The position numbers were made by a program, and so were the translations under genes. 64,000 nucleotides of DNA from Setomelanomma holmii (taxonomy: Eukaryota > Ascomycota > Dothideomycetes > Pleosporales > Phaeosphaeriaceae): the NCBI GenBank assembly GCA_010015745.1, contig ML978240.1, forward strand, positions 1 through 64,000. Reading direction: 5' to 3'. Each line of letters starts with the position of its first letter. The stretch's first letter is position 1. The notes beneath the pieces were generated by a model, which did not search any database, had not been told where the DNA came from, and saw nothing but the letters and a program-made list of their open reading frames with translations. Shown one piece after another: positions 10,661 to 24,268 of this stretch.

Positions 10661-13600
10661 TCAAAGCGATCTTCCTGTGCTATGACAACGTCGTGTTAGC
10701 TTTTGCGAAGGCGCATGGGACGTGGGTTAAACTCACCTTGACTCCTTGTTCGACGACTGGATGTAGTATTCGGACCCGGCACAATCTGACGGTTTGGGGT
10801 ACGCTGCGAGCTTCCAGTGGCTGCATATGTTGTCCTGGACGTCGGCTTATCACGTGATTGAGGAGCCATGACAGAAGGAGAAGCTCTGCTGGGAGTATAT
10901 GGCTCGTGACTGGACGAGCTGGGCGGATGGCGGGATCGTGCGGATGAGACATGATGCTGTGTTGCGGACCGTGTGAATTGTGAGCGCATAGCATCTGCGG
11001 ATAGCCTCGAGCCGTATGGAAAATCAGAACGCGATTCTGAAGACGAAGTCTGGTACGACCGCATTGACGTTCGTTGCTTTTTAGCCCCCGACTCTTTCTC
11101 GACTATGCCTTTGCGCTTTTGACTTCCGGTAGACCTCGAGAATACCGCGGCGCCGAACGCTTCATCATTAACACCACTCGCATCGTCGACATGCGAAGCG
11201 TACGTGTGCTTTGGCATGGAGGATGAGTGATGCATGAAGTCCGGTGAGCTTCCGTTATCCTGATCCGTATCCCGATCTAGCTTGCTAGAGTCTGAGCGTC
11301 GGGTAGCTCGATGACTTCTAGTATCTCCGATGTTTGGCTGATCGAAGTGATGTGACTTCTTTTCCGGAGGCGGCATCATGCGTGAAGCTGTATTGGCCCG
11401 TGACCTGGGGCGATCGCGCGACTGTGACGAGTGAGAATCTGGATAAAATATAGTTGGTTGTCGTGGTGGAGTTTCTGCCACGCGTGCCTGCGATGAGTGC
11501 TCATCGAAATAGCCAGATCTACGCCCCCTCAGTTCTGACGATGAAGGCACTCGAGCCTGTTCTTCCAATAGCTCGAGCTCATCATTGTCCACTTCCGACA
11601 GTGATGACCCTTCCGATGAATCCTTGGGAGACTTCGGGCGCTGCACTGGGAAGACATGAATCTCTTGGGTTTCGTCGACTGCCCCAACAGCTGCTTCCCG
11701 TATCGAGCAGCCAGCATCGTCTCGTAGATTCTGGGTCCTGTCAACCTCCGGAGCATTCTCATCAAACAGTTGCTGATCATCCTCGAGCTCGTTATCGTCA
11801 TTGCCAATATCAGCAGTCAGCTCCTCCACGGCTCGCATGGCAGACGGCCCTTCGATGCTTAACACCGAGCTGTTGTTTCGGTTGACCTTCTTCTTATGAC
11901 TTCCCGCAAGAATGTTGTGCAGGTTATGCGAGATATTCGGCGTGACCAAGGGCTGCAAGACACTTGGCTGAGGACCAGAGCCATTCCTTGTCTCTGATTT
12001 GTTGTTCGCGAACTCCGCCACGACCTCCTCAAGCTTTGCTTCGAACTCCTTGCGATCGAACTCAAGCTTCCTCTGGTGCTCGGCGTTCTCCCTCCTAATC
12101 CTTGCCTCGGCTTCTTTGAGAGCCACATCGGAATTCTCTGACTGTCGTCGTAATGCGTCAATGCTCTCTTCGTACTCGCGAATCTTTTGACCGTGCTCTT
12201 CCTCCATACGAAGCAATTGGTTGTTGGTCGCCTCTTGAGCGGCACGAAGCTCTGCGTTTTGACTCCGTAGAGTGTTGCGTTCGGCAAGAAACGTGTTTCG
12301 CTGTTCTGACGATGAAGTCTTGTTAACTTGAAACTCTTCCAGTGTATGCTGCAACTGTTCCTTGTCCCTGCGCAAAGCTGTGTTGTCTTTGCATGCGACC
12401 TCGGCGGCAGCACTGCTCTTGGCTCGCTCTTCGGACCACTCGCTCTGAATCTCGTCGCGCAGTGCGTCAAGCATGGCGGCATGCCGGCTGATATCGTCCT
12501 GTTGCTGCTCATATAAGAGTTGAGCATCCGACTTGTCCTTCTCCAACTCAGCGCACTTACGCTCTAGCTCGGTGAGCTTGACATCTTTCGTTCGCACTTC
12601 TTCGGTCTTTTCTCGTAGTAGCTCGTGGATATTGACCATGTTTGCAGAGCTTGACGCATGGTTTTGCGAGTTGCGTTGAGCTATCTCGAGCGTTGCCTCA
12701 ATCTCGGTCTTCTCCTTGCGACTCGTCTCCAGCTTCGATTCTAGGTTTTGGATCCGTATCTGAGCCACTTCAAACTTCTCCTCGGCCGCTTTGTATTGCT
12801 TCCTGACTTCGTCGCGCTCGGCTGTGAGGTGGTGATTCTCGTGTCTCAAACGAGTCTCTACTTCAGCGAACCCCTGCTGCAGCTTTTCTTCGATTCGCTG
12901 ACGCAGCTCAGTCACGCCCGGGTGCTGCACAGAATATTAGTTCTGACGAAAGCATAGTCCGAGGTCGCTTACCTTTGTGACCTGCTTGAGGAGCTGATTC
13001 TCTTCCTTGAGGAGCTTGACATTTTCCAGAAGGCTCAAGCACTTCTCTTTCACGATTTTGTAGGATGGCTCAAAGAAGTGAGCGTGTGGGACATTGTTTG
13101 GATGTGACAGCTTACCTTTAGGCTGTTGAGCTCGTGGTCGCGTTCTCGGAGAAGCTGCTCAAGTCTCTCGAGTTCAGCTTTCGAAGCCTCGCGTTCATCA
13201 TTGACCATCCGTAGCTGCTGTGCCAACTCGGCCGTCCCGTGTTCCATGCCCGGCGGATTTGTACCTGCACCGCTGCAACGCGTCAAATCTTGAACATTAG
13301 CCAATTGCCTCTCCAACAGCTCTTTGCGAGTAGTGCATTGTTCTTCGTTCTCCTTGAGCACTCTGACCTGTTCAGTGAGCTGCCGCGTATGCTCGTATTC
13401 GGATTCAAGTTGCTGCTTGAGGACATCGCTGGTTTGTTGCGCTTGCCGACTGTCGGCAGCAACCTTATCAAACCTCAACATCTCGGCTCGAAGATCATGC
13501 AGCTGATTGGTAATCGTCGCTTCAATGGACTCCACTTCACAAGCCCTGTCTCGGACGACCTTGACAACAGTATTGAGCTTGGTGTCGAAGCTGCTCGGGA

Positions 13601-16067
13601 GTATAAGTATGGAAAAAGCAAAGGAGACTTTGCACGACTCACTTTTGATGGAAAAATCGAAGCATACCCTCGGCCTTTCTGACATCCTTCGCAGTCAAGA
13701 ACGGTGTACGCTGAAGCTCTCGCAAAGCAGCTAGACATTCTTTAGAGCTGGTATCGTTGTCCTTCGCTGAAGTGACGCCCTCAATCGAGGTTTGTATGAC
13801 GTCCAACTTCTCATTGACAGCTGTTGATCGATCGTTGACTTGACGTTCCACGCTTTGGACGGAAGCCAAAAGCTGTTTCTCGAGGTCAAGACGCTTGTTC
13901 CTCTCCTGTTCGTACATTTTACCCTGCTGACTCAAGCTCTCTGCATGTTCCTTCCTCTTTGACTCCGATATGAATAGCCTGAAGTATAAATCGTCGATAG
14001 TGTTCTTCATTGATTTCTGGCCCTTCGTCACGGTGTCCAGAGTCAGCTCAAGATCATGCCGGAGCGCTTCTTTCTCATTCTCGATCTCGGCGATTTTGTG
14101 CTTGAGTACTTTCCTGCATTCGTCTTGGGTGGAAGTCGCGGACTTTTGCAGCTTCTCGTAATCTTTCTGGAGACCCGTGACAAACTTCTGGTTCGTCTTC
14201 GCCTTCTCCCGCAGCGTTGAGACGCTTCCGTTGAGCACATTGAACTTTTCCTTCCATTCAGCGGCTATGATAGAGTATTGGTTTGTTTGGTCCTGGAGCA
14301 GAGCTTTCACTTCCTCAAAGTGCTTTGCCTCGTTCGTGCGATCTTGATTGAGACGGTGTTGCTCAGCCTGATAGGCTATGACCAAGCTTTCCAAATTTCT
14401 CTCGAAGCTACTGTGCATGGTGATCGGTCGAGGTCGGGACGCAGATGACGAATTCGAGGACGGCAGAGCATTCAGTCCTCGCTTCTTCTTCGGTGGCTTC
14501 TCGACCCCGGAGGATCTGCTGCGATCGGTAAGGTCATGGATGACGGCGTCCTTCCGAGTTTGGTGGACAAGTTCATTGGCTCGACGTTGCGTCCCACGCT
14601 GCGATACCTGTACAGCAGTGGGATCGAGGCGAGTCTCATCGCATGAAGTCTCCCGAACAAGTGACAGAGGGACTTCCTGAGGCCTCTGTGGAGGCGAAGC
14701 ATCATCGCTGCGGGCTATAGATCTGTGCGAGAAGGAGAGAGGTTGCTCTTGAGAGAGAAGTGAATTCGACGATACTTCAGCATCCAGCACAACTACCTGT
14801 GATTGAGGTTGCTGCTTCGCCAAAGGCACCATCTGGTCCTCTAGCTCATCTTCAGTGCGGTCGACGTTCACTTTGGGCTCCTGGTCACGACTCGTATCGT
14901 CATGAGTAACCAAAGTCTTCTCATGAGACTGTGTCTCGGACGGAGTAAAACGTGGTCCGATCCGTTCTGGAGGAGGGGCGTGGGCTGCGTCCTGGTGACG
15001 GTCGTCGTGGCATGCTACTTTGTGTTCTGCAACGCGCTTCGCGGTATGGCTAGCTTGCCGTCCATTATGTTCGTCTGAGATGACTGCTGGTTGCACCTGT
15101 AAATGGTCTTGAACGTCCTGCTTGGGGCCCAGGGAGAGGCCGAGGCCAACGCTGCTAGGTCTCGGCGGCCAGGGAACGCCACGTTGGTTTCTTAGCGTCT
15201 TCTTGCTTCGCTTGCCTTTCTTGACAGGCTTGATCTTATTCACCACGACCGGCCGCTCTGCATTGAGTCGTGCCGAAGGAGGTGCGCCGGCGTTGTGCAC
15301 TTCTTGCCTGCATCCTTCGTTCAGCAGCCAGAAATTGGGTCAACGTAGGGGAAGAAACATACACCACGTGATCCTGACTCTTGGCAGCATTGAGTCCATA
15401 GGATTCGTCCCTTGCATCGGCTGGAGCTTCTTCGACTTTGGACGCCTCTACGACAGATACATGGGGTCCATCTTGCGTGGGGTGGCCGGAGTGAGCGCTT
15501 GGTGTTGAAGCAGACAAGATCCAGTCTATATATAAATCAGTCGAGCCTTCAAGGTAGGTGCTGGCACTGACCTCGAGGCGTAGAGCTGCTGCCAGCTGCC
15601 GCAGGCTGATCGCCAACGAAAGTGGCGTCCGTCTCAACTGGCAATGGTTTAGATTGTGAGCTGAGTGTTGACTTGTTTGTAGCCCATATTGTTTGGCCGA
15701 AAGAGAAGCCGACTGACGGCCCAGACGTTAGGCTGCTTTCAGCCCGGAAGTCCTCTTTGGTCAAGAGCCTCACCGCGAAGGTCGACGCTTCGAAAGGTTT
15801 CGTACCCTTCTGGGTTGCAAATCGGTCGAGGACAGCAGCATCTGATGGACTAAGTTCGCCATACTCAGGCTCGTTATCATGGCCGTGATTGGTGGGATGG
15901 TCTTCGAGTTGAGTCTCACGAACTATCGTCTGACTATTGGCTGCTTCGATCGGATGCTGTTCGGGCACTCTCTCGTCATCAGTGGATTCGGCGTGAACCT
16001 CGTTCCTCAGTTGCGAAGGCTTGAATTGCTTGGCTGGCGCCTTCCCGTTCAAGGGCAGCTCAGCCAT
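10661..16067 (-). CDS. Large coiled-coil protein (about 1,698 aa), function unknown
   Basis: Seven exons join in phase: 16067-15572, 15525-15363, 15307-13643, 13590-13116, 13068-12973, 12924-10737 and 10674-10661, with introns of 46-62 nt. Translation starts at MAELPLNGKAPAKQFK. The N-terminal third is acidic and disordered with many SQ/TP sites and a KKGKRSKK basic cluster. The middle, from exon 3 into exon 6, is a long heptad coiled coil rich in Glu, Lys and Gln. The C-terminal third is Ser/Arg-rich with QKRKGIVEKESGAKKQR, a likely nuclear signal. The last intron (GTGAGT, CTAAC, ACAG) leaves a four-residue final exon; if it is retained, the protein ends at 10696 with 1,707 residues. The make-up suggests a structural nuclear protein, but I recognise no named family. 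Confidence 0.75.
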
Positions 16068-17702
16068 GGTGAGGCTTCAATTTTGCCCCCACAGCGATGC
16101 AACTGCTGGCAGGCGAGGTATGATGAGAGTGACAATAGCGATGAGTCTAGTCGGCAGAACGAAGAACGAGGAAGAAGGTGTGAGGTCTGGAGTGGTGAAG
16201 GAGTGGAGTGGCGAAGTTTTCTCCTCGCTCTTTCCTCGACGAAGAGGAAGTCGCGATGACTGCAGCACGCCTCACCTCCATTTCTGACCTGACGCAAAAC
16301 AAGGAATATCTACCGGGGAAATATGACCTGAATACCCTCACGCATTTGTGGGGATTAACGATGTCTGACTGTCTTCAGGGTATCTCCTGATAAACAGAGT
16401 CCAGAGACAAAAGTATCTGAGGTTATACAGGGGCATGCAGAACGCGTGGTTCTACGGCGGGGTGGTAGCAGCTCGAAGTTCATGAGAAGTGAGGAAAGGG
16501 AACTACGATCTTAAGCTTTCAGAGCGAATTAAAGCTGACCTGAAGACTTTATACAATTACCTTGAAATATCACCTAGTAAAGCCCTCATACAGCCCAATG
16601 CTCACCGAGAATACCATTTTGCACTTTCCTCGGATCATCCGAACATCTCCTCAACAGCCTTTTGGGTCGTTCGACAGAGCTAGAAGACGGAAACCTTGAG
16701 AAAGCGCAGCATTCTACGCTTAACGACGTGCAGTCTGGGAATGGCTGCGTGTATTCCGATGTTGAGTGGAAGTGGTATCGAACACTCAGGCGCTAAAACA
16801 TGAGATGTCACGTCGAGAAGGCCGATGGGACGGCGGGCGGTAGCTGACGTTAAGCTTGCAGGGCAGCGTGCTCGAAATACATACTCTTCTTTTGTAATTC
16901 CAACGACAACTCTACAGGCAATTTAACAACTGTATGTGATGCGACGAAGCGCGAAGTTCACCGCCCGCGTCCAGCACCAGTTGCAACGAATTATGACGAT
17001 TGACTGCTCGTGTGTGCGCTCCCGGTGGAGCGCACTGCAAGAAGCGCTATTGCAAGTGGCAAAGGTTTTCACGACGATAAGACCGTGTGGCAATCCCACA
17101 CTTCAACGGCCTCGCCGACTGCGTCAACTGCCACATGTTAATGCGATCCCAGGTATGCCTTGCAATGCGAGAAGTAGTCGTTGTCGTTGTTTCGCACCCC
17201 TGAAACGAAAAACGTGCCGGTATGCACAAGCCCGGGCGCCTGCACAAACCAGCAGCCAATCAGACTTCTAATCGCACTAGCGTTGCTGCAATGTGATCTC
17301 TCTTCAACCTCATACGCGCCGACTCTATCCTCACCTCTGCCAATCCGCTTAGCTTACTCTACCAAGACGCACACATGCGACGCCAATCCCTCTATATTAA
17401 GAGAATGGTGTGAGGGACACTGCTGGCAGCCAACCTGGGTCGCTGTCCAAGCGCAGCCATGTTTAGCGCCCAGACGTGCTTCAGGAACCAAAGCCTCGCG
17501 GGGTATTGGCTTGGGTAAAGGGATTTGCATACCTGGCAAATATAGAGATGGCATTCCGCCATCGGTAGCGAGTTGTTGGTATTCTCTTTCTGTCCGAACC
17601 GAGTTGATCTCGCAACCTGTACACCACTCTCGTACCACCAGGAGGATTGCCTGCTAATCGACCCGTCTTCCACGCCGCAATACTACATTATATCTCGCCA
17701 TC
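16068..17702. other. Intergenic between divergent genes
   Basis: The stretch separates the minus-strand coiled-coil gene from the plus-strand membrane protein gene and should hold both promoters. A CTATATTAAG box near 17391 lies about 310 bp before the plus-strand start. No gene is supported. Confidence 0.5.
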
Positions 17703-18240
17703 ATGAGCCGGGCTCTACTCTTCAGCTTCTTGCTTCCTTTGCTTGCGCTTGCGCAATCATCGTCGACACCGAGCGAGCTGCCACCAGCAACATACAATGG
17801 AGGCGACGACAACCCGCCAGATCCAAGTGATGCTGGTGCAGCTGGAACTCAGAAGGGTGCCTTCACCTTGTCGAGCGGTGCTCTGGCAGCCATCATCGTC
17901 GTTGTCGTCATTGTCGTCATTGGAGGCAGTATGTTTACGTGCAATGAATATGAGCACACGCCCCACTAACGTCTTTACAGTCGGCTCAGCAACACTATGG
18001 TGGCTCGCAAAGAAGCGACAGTGGGATGTACGACAATCGATTCGCCGCGCCTCACGACGGTTCACAGGTCGTGGAAAGACAGACAACGCCCAAAACCGCC
18101 AGAACCGCAGGACCGGTATCCGTCTCAACTCGCCTCCTCCTGGCAAGGGTAGCAAGCCAATGCAAGACCGCGATCTGGAGAAGGGCGTGCTATCAAGCAA
18201 GGATGGCCCAACGACCACCATCTCGAGCGTGAAGAAGTGA
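17703..18240 (+). CDS. Small single-pass membrane protein with signal peptide (161 aa)
   Basis: There are two exons, 17703-17928 and 17981-18240. The 52-nt intron (GTATGT, CTAAC, TTTACAG) joins codon phase 1 correctly. The start, MSRALLFSFLLPLLALAQS, is a clear signal peptide. A short Ser/Pro/Asp-rich ectodomain follows, with no obvious fold. A strong transmembrane helix (AAIIVVVVIVVIGG) spans the intron. The tail is basic and cytoplasmic (KKRQW, RRASRRF, NRRTG) and ends SSVKK. This type I layout resembles small Mid2/Wsc-like fungal surface proteins only in general shape. No enzyme motif is present. Confidence 0.8.
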
Positions 18241-19161
18241 GCGACGAGTATGCAGAGTTGAAGCTGCGACTTGGTATACCATGCTTTAACAGTAACTCCA
18301 CACACGTCATCGTATCGCACACCCACGAGCGTGTTGGTCGGATGGACTTCGGAACCATGCCATGGCTCGACACCGATGTCTAGTCTGAAGGTCTCAGTGA
18401 TGGGGACTTGGCAGCATGGACAACAGGAGTCTAACCATGGGCGGTGCTCGTGCAGGATCATGGAGTATTTTGTTTTCAGTATTCATTATCTTCCCGTATA
18501 TGATATCCACGTGCGACATGATATGTCGCTAATAGAAGTCCATTCTAAACTTCGTGAGAGGCACTTTCCATGCGCCTCTGACCTTCGGCTCGTGATGGCC
18601 TCTTCACTCGCAAGTGTCCCAGAATAGCCCTGTATCTGCCTAGAGAGAATCTCTATGTATCCGAACCAATCAAGCTGATCCGTAGATTAAATTGATCCTT
18701 GGCGATGCACGCATGATCCGACGGCAGTCGAGATTACTGAAGTTTTGATGCGCGCTGACTCGGCGGTATTCTTGATGATGTCGCTTGGCAGACTACATGG
18801 GTAGTCGCCAACAGATTCTGGATTGTGAAAGGCTTCGGGAGGCACGCATCCGATTTAAATGTGTACTGCTCATATCATCGCTAGAGATAGGAATCTTGCG
18901 CGCTTCGGAAAATCCGTGAGTCAAGTCAAGGTTCTGCGTTTATTGCGCCGTATGGAATGCTTGCATTCTCTCTGATTACACATGTAAAGAAGAAATGAGA
19001 AGTTCCTGAGGGCCTCAAGCATCACTTGATTGGGAGAAGATGCCGACATGTGACTTGGCGAATTGCGCTAGCGCATTTTGGTGCAGCAACGCGTCTCGCG
19101 TCAAATCGTCCCACCCCTCAGCGACGACCCCAGACTAGAGCAACTGCAACTGCACGTCACG
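18241..19161. other. Intergenic, no supported gene
   Basis: This is the 3' flank of the membrane protein gene and the promoter of the Nse2 gene. Short open frames lack any domain. Confidence 0.5.
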
Positions 19162-20606
19162 ATGTCGTCCCGCATACGAAACTCGACTGCGCGCCCGACA
19201 GCAAGTCGGCCTTCAGCCACTGGCCCTTCCAGCAGTCGCAATGCAGCGGACGACCAGCTACCACCGTACAAGAAGCCGTCGCACCCTCTCGACCTCGAGT
19301 CAACAAGACAGTTGCGCGACCTTCAAAGTCGCAGTCTCAACGATGTCAAACGTCACAACAAGCAAGCGCAAGAGGCCGTCACAACGACTGCCGGCAGCGT
19401 GAACGACATGCTGCGCGAACACTCAGAGTACTTAGCACGCCGGCAAAAGAAGTGGGATGCAGGAAAGGCCCTTGATGGTCGCGAAGACGAGGAGCAGGCT
19501 ATGCAAGAGCTGCAGGAGAAAGTCGAAGAGGCCACTGCGAAGCTGGAAGAGAGCATGCGAGCTGTTATTGACTCAGGAGTTGCAGCGCAGCGCATCGATG
19601 AAACATTGGACTGGCTGAGGCAGAACGCACCGAAACAGCTCGAGAACGAATACCAGACCCAAATATCACAGCGAGCCACTCAAAGACAATCACAGCTGCA
19701 GAGCCAACGAAGACAGGAAGCAGATGGAGACGAAGACATGAGCGAGGAAGATTTCGCCGATGGTCCCACGCCCGGCCCAACACCCCTCGACGGCACGCGT
19801 GTGACCCTCAACGGCGTCAGCGAGCTCTTCCAAGAGCGCCAACAACGTCAGAAAGACACGTACACTAGTCTCTCGCTCACCGCACGCTACGCGCGCAATA
19901 ATGAATACCGCGAGTTCAAACGTCTTGTACACGATGCCAAGTTTGGCGACAGCGGTCTTCTACTTGGTCATGAAGACACATGGTTCACAGAGACTGGATC
20001 GCCGGCGCCTGGGATAACCAACACACAGCGCGGAGACTTTGACGATGATGATGATATTATCATGGACAAGGCAACAATCAGTACCAGATGTCCGATCACA
20101 TTCCAGCAGTACAAGGAGCCGTACACGAGCGTCAAGTGTCCACACACCTTTGAGAAGAATGCGATCTTGGAGATGATACGAACCAGCCCGAATAAAACGG
20201 GCGTTGGTGGACCTGGAGGGCGAGGGGTCAAGTGTGTCGAATGCCCAGTCACTGGTTGCAGTCAGGTAAGCTCTACTCGGCACACTCTTGCCCTACAATT
20301 TTGCGTCTGCTGATACTCTCGGAACAGCTACTGGCCGCAGCCGACGTGCGCTCCGACCCGATTCTCATTCGGAAGATCCACCGCATGCAACAAGCCGAAG
20401 CTGCGGAAGCCGAGGAGAGCTCCGACGAGGAGGTCCAAGTGACGCGACGGCCGAATGATGGCGAAGACTCAAAATTGCAGGTCCCTGGTACACAACAGAG
20501 CATCGTGGAGGATCTAGGCGATCCGAGCGACGTTGAGTCGGAGGTCCAGCAGCCACTAATGAGCTCGATGGTTGAAGACCTCGGAGATCCGAGTGACAGC
20601 GAATGA
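19162..20606 (+). CDS. Nse2/Mms21-type SUMO E3 ligase of the Smc5/6 complex (460 aa)
   Basis: Exons are 19162-20265 and 20328-20606, split by a 62-nt phase-0 intron. The SP-RING finger is at residues 308-368: CPITFQQ, then VKCPHTF, then KCVECPVTGC. It has the C...C-x-H...C-x2-C pattern that binds one zinc and the E2. The intron falls immediately after the finger. The N-terminal part (residues 45-180) is helical and charged, as in Nse2 proteins that dock on the Smc5 coiled coil. The known role of the family is SUMO ligation in recombination repair. The ATG at 19162 (context CACGATG) is preferred over an in-frame codon at 19078 because it precedes the first charged helical region. The C-terminus carries a twice-repeated acidic motif, VEDLGDPSD. 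Confidence 0.9.
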
Positions 20607-22434
20607 AAAGGAATTTCACATTCAATAACGCCGTTGTAGACGATGGCAGAACTGGACGCAAGCATCCCCACATTCCGAAAATATTTTCCAGTGTCAAACC
20701 TACCAGTTCACTTCTTGCGTATTCTCTTCACGGATATAGGGCCGGCACATTTTCCGCCATACAACTGTTCCAGTGCCTTGAGCCGCGACTGCAGCGTTGA
20801 GAGCCTCACGGCTACAAGCGACACGCTTCGGCCGCGGACACATTCGGCCACTCAACACAGGACTTTTGCCCACCGTCGCAACATTGGACGTGCCTTTGGA
20901 CCCTGAAACATCTTACCACCAGTGTCTATCCGCTGGAAGGATTTCTGTCGGCGGTCCTACGATACTCACGGACCTTGCCAGCTGCACGTCACGCAGGTAC
21001 GAGCCTCAGCCGCCCGGAAAAGAAGTTTGAGCTCGGAAACGGTATGTGGGCTGAGGTCATTCTTCGGAGGCCGAGCACATGAACTACTTTGGTATGTACC
21101 ATGATGTATATGTACAGTCAATATGCGCGGGCGTCTTGTTGGGTGTATGCTTTTGACCGCCCGAGATTGCAACCTTGTCGTGACCATAGCCGAAAAAGCT
21201 CACATAGGCCGTCATTTCAGCGGAACCGTTGGTGAGCGGAATCGCGAACTTGCAATACCGAGTCACTTCGCAATCCATTGTGCGGAGATTGTGCCCCCAT
21301 GTCAAGATGCAAGTTTTGGTGTTGAGGTCGCGCCAGCACCTAATCGGTCAAGCTTCGGCCCGCACGAGCTACGTCACTGCTGCTGCACAAACACCATCAC
21401 AAGCTCTCGCGGTTCCGCATGCGGCACGACCCACAACATCACAAGCCATGGTGACTCTGTGCCTGAAGATCGATCAGGTGAATCAGCTCAGCTTCACGCA
21501 TACAGCAATGGGATTTCCACAGCTTGCTATAACAATGAAACATGGAAAAGGGAGCACACGCGACACAGCTCATGCACATGTCAAGCACATGATATTCGAG
21601 CATGAAGTCACACCCAAGGTACAAGACACAGAATAAGCACTGTCCGATTGGCCGCCCCAATCATTTTGCACGCGCAATGCTCAGTATACACCTCAGTGGC
21701 TGCCGCGTCGCTGCATGGGGAACTCGTTCCTTCCAGCCAGCTCTTTGATGCGGGGAAGCACATCAGACCCCTCATCCAGGCACGTCGGACTGGCTGATCT
21801 TCCAAGAGCGATTCCAAACTTAAACCTCCATTTCTCTCGACTGTCAGCCTCGTCTTTTGTTTACCTGAACCTCATTTCAGATATACATGAGCTTTTGCGA
21901 TCACACTTGTTGTTGAGCATCGACCATCGTGCTCCACTTACATCCCGTCTCCACTCATCCCACCTTGGCGCGGACGATAACTCGGCAGACGCACGAGGTA
22001 CGCAGCACAGCTCACCGCACCCGTACTGCCCAACCCCAACATCATTTCCTACAATTGAAAGCGGGTTCTTTCGGAAAGAGAGGGTTCAGCGCGCACGTGG
22101 AGTCGCGCTCGGCATGCTTCGATCTAGCACGCGTTCAGCGATGCGCAAGCCCGAGCTGTATGGCGATGTCATAGCCGGTGCGCGGCCGTTGGGCTACGAT
22201 GCGATGCGGCGCGTTGTGTGCGATGCGTGCTGTGTGAAGAGTGAGCGTTGATGACGGTTTGCAGGAGATTTATACATTGTCAACCATTTCTTTTAAGTCC
22301 CGGCCTTGAATTCTCCATTGAATCTTCTGTCATCTCGCGCTGTCAAACTTCAAGCGTTTCCTTCACATACCCATACTCATACTGCATCTCCCGACAACGC
22401 ACCTCTCTTCACATGCTACATTCCAACTAAAACA
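20607..22434. other. Intergenic, no supported gene
   Basis: Several overlapping frames (for example 21229-21636 and 21715-22251) have no domain and lie on top of each other. The last 180 bp, rich in CT and ACAC, is the leader of the carrier gene. Confidence 0.5.
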
Positions 22435-23529
22435 ATGTCCACAGCCTCCACCCTCCCTAAAATGCCCCAAGCCGCCCGCGCCCTCGAAAACGCGAAACAA
22501 TCCTCCGAAGCCGTCCTCAGCGACGCATCAAACGCAATGTCAAAAGCAGCAGAGAACCCAAAGAAAGCTACCACCGACTTCCTCCATACACCGTTCATGC
22601 GCGGCGCACTACCATTTATCAATGGCGGCCTCGCAGGCATGACTGCCACTACCGTCATCCAGCCAGTCGACATGGTGAAAGTCCGCTTACAACTTGCCGG
22701 CGAGGGCGTCAAGACCGGCCCCAAGCCCACTCCCATCGGTGTATTCAAGGACATCATCGCACAGGGCAGAGTCGCAGACTTGTACACCGGTCTCAGCGCT
22801 GGCCTCCTGCGACAAGCAGTCTACACCACCGCGCGCCTCGGCTTCTTCGACACATTCATGAAATCCCTCACCGCATCCGCAGAAGCCAAAGGCGATAAAA
22901 TCGGCTTCAAAGAACGCGCAGGCGCCGGTCTCGCTGCGGGCGGTCTGGCAGCTGTGGTCGGCAATCCCGCTGATCTGGCGCTGATTCGCATGCAATCCGA
23001 TGGCCTGAAACCAAAAGCCCAGCGCGAGAATTACCGCAGCGTGATTGACGCGCTCACACGTATCAGCAAGAACGAAGGTGTCCTACGGCTCTGGGCGGGA
23101 TGTTATCCAACCGTCGTACGCGCGATGGCGTTGAACTTTGGACAATTGGCCTTCTTTTCTGAGGCGAAGAATCAACTCAAATCGACCAACTTATCGTCAA
23201 GAACACAAACACTCACGGCATCGGCGGTAGCGGGCTTCTTCGCGAGTTTCCTCTCCTTACCATTTGATTTTATGAAGACGAGACTGCAGAAACAAACTCG
23301 CGCGCCGGATGGAAGTTTGCCGTACAAGGGCATGTTTGATTGCTTTAGGAAGGTTGCGGCAGAAGAAGGGTTGTTGAGATTTTATCGTGGGTTTGGGACA
23401 TATTATGTGAGGATTGCGCCACATGCGTAAGTTTACACCCTTTCAAAAGCCTTTAGGTATGTTTGCTAACGATTTGACAGAATGGTGACGCTCATCGTTG
23501 CGGATTATTTGGGCTTCATTACGAGATAA
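22435..23529 (+). CDS. Mitochondrial carrier, oxoglutarate/malate type (346 aa)
   Basis: Exons 22435-23426 and 23481-23529 join across a 54-nt intron (GTAAGT, GCTAAC, GACAG), giving the C-terminal end AMVTLIVADYLGFITR. Three carrier signatures are present: PVDMVKVRLQ (P77), PADLALIRMQ and PFDFMKTRLQ. Each follows a glycine-rich helix such as FINGGLAGMTATTV. The segments LYTGLSAGLLRQAVYTTARLG and LALIRMQSDG match the SLC25A11 subgroup, which exchanges 2-oxoglutarate for malate across the inner membrane in the malate-aspartate shuttle. The N-terminal 50 residues are longer than in animals and are Ala-rich. ATG 22435 (AAAACAATG) fits the family start; the longer open frame upstream is leader. 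Confidence 0.9.
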
Positions 23530-24268
23530 GCCGGTTCTCAAGGTTGAGTATGGAAAAGAGTTCCGTCGGAGGGACTGAGGTATTTATGTGGAGGATTTTA
23601 TCTAGCGACGCGTATTTGATTTCATGTCATGGGGTTTGATGCATCTCAAGCTGAGATATTTTGCGGCGTATGGTGTATACTGGCGCATTCGAGGAGGAGG
23701 AATATCATGGCGCTCACAGGCGCATCAAGCGTTACAAAGCGTGCGGATGTATGTATGCACGACGAATTGGACTCTTCAAACTTCAGTCTCGAAATGAACT
23801 CTTCGAATCAAGTCATGTTTCGTGAATGCGATGAAAGTCTTGAGGCAGCGAGCGCCGCTCCGTGAGGCAGCTTCGGTCGACTCTCGGCATCTCGGCGATT
23901 CCGCAACCAAGCTTCGATCGACGGCGCCAAACACTCCTGCCTAATCAATTTCATTTCCCACGATGCTCGCTCCTTCAAGCTCATCTCTTTGTCAAATCAT
24001 CTCTATGTTTATTTAAGGCGCTTACGGGATGAATACGACGTTCACACCCGTCCATTAATGATGAAAGCACGTGTCTGCCATCGAGACAATCCCATCCACC
24101 TTCTGCGATGACCGCTCGTGAGTCCGGAAGTCTGTTAGCCACTCCGATCAACTACTGCGACGTCTCGGCCTCTTGCCACGCAACAGCAAATTGCCATCGC
24201 TTTCATCGCAGGGAACAGACTTGCTCGAAGAAAGCTCCAGCATCTCCCCTCTCATTCGTTCTCTCCCC
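23530..24268. other. Intergenic between convergent genes
   Basis: This is 3' flanking sequence of the carrier gene and of the minus-strand two-stop membrane gene. No gene is supported. Confidence 0.5.

Noticed and set aside
21715..22251. Plus-strand 178-codon frame upstream of the carrier gene
   Set aside because: Low-complexity Ser/His/Arg text with no domain. It overlaps another frame of equal look and lies in the carrier promoter.
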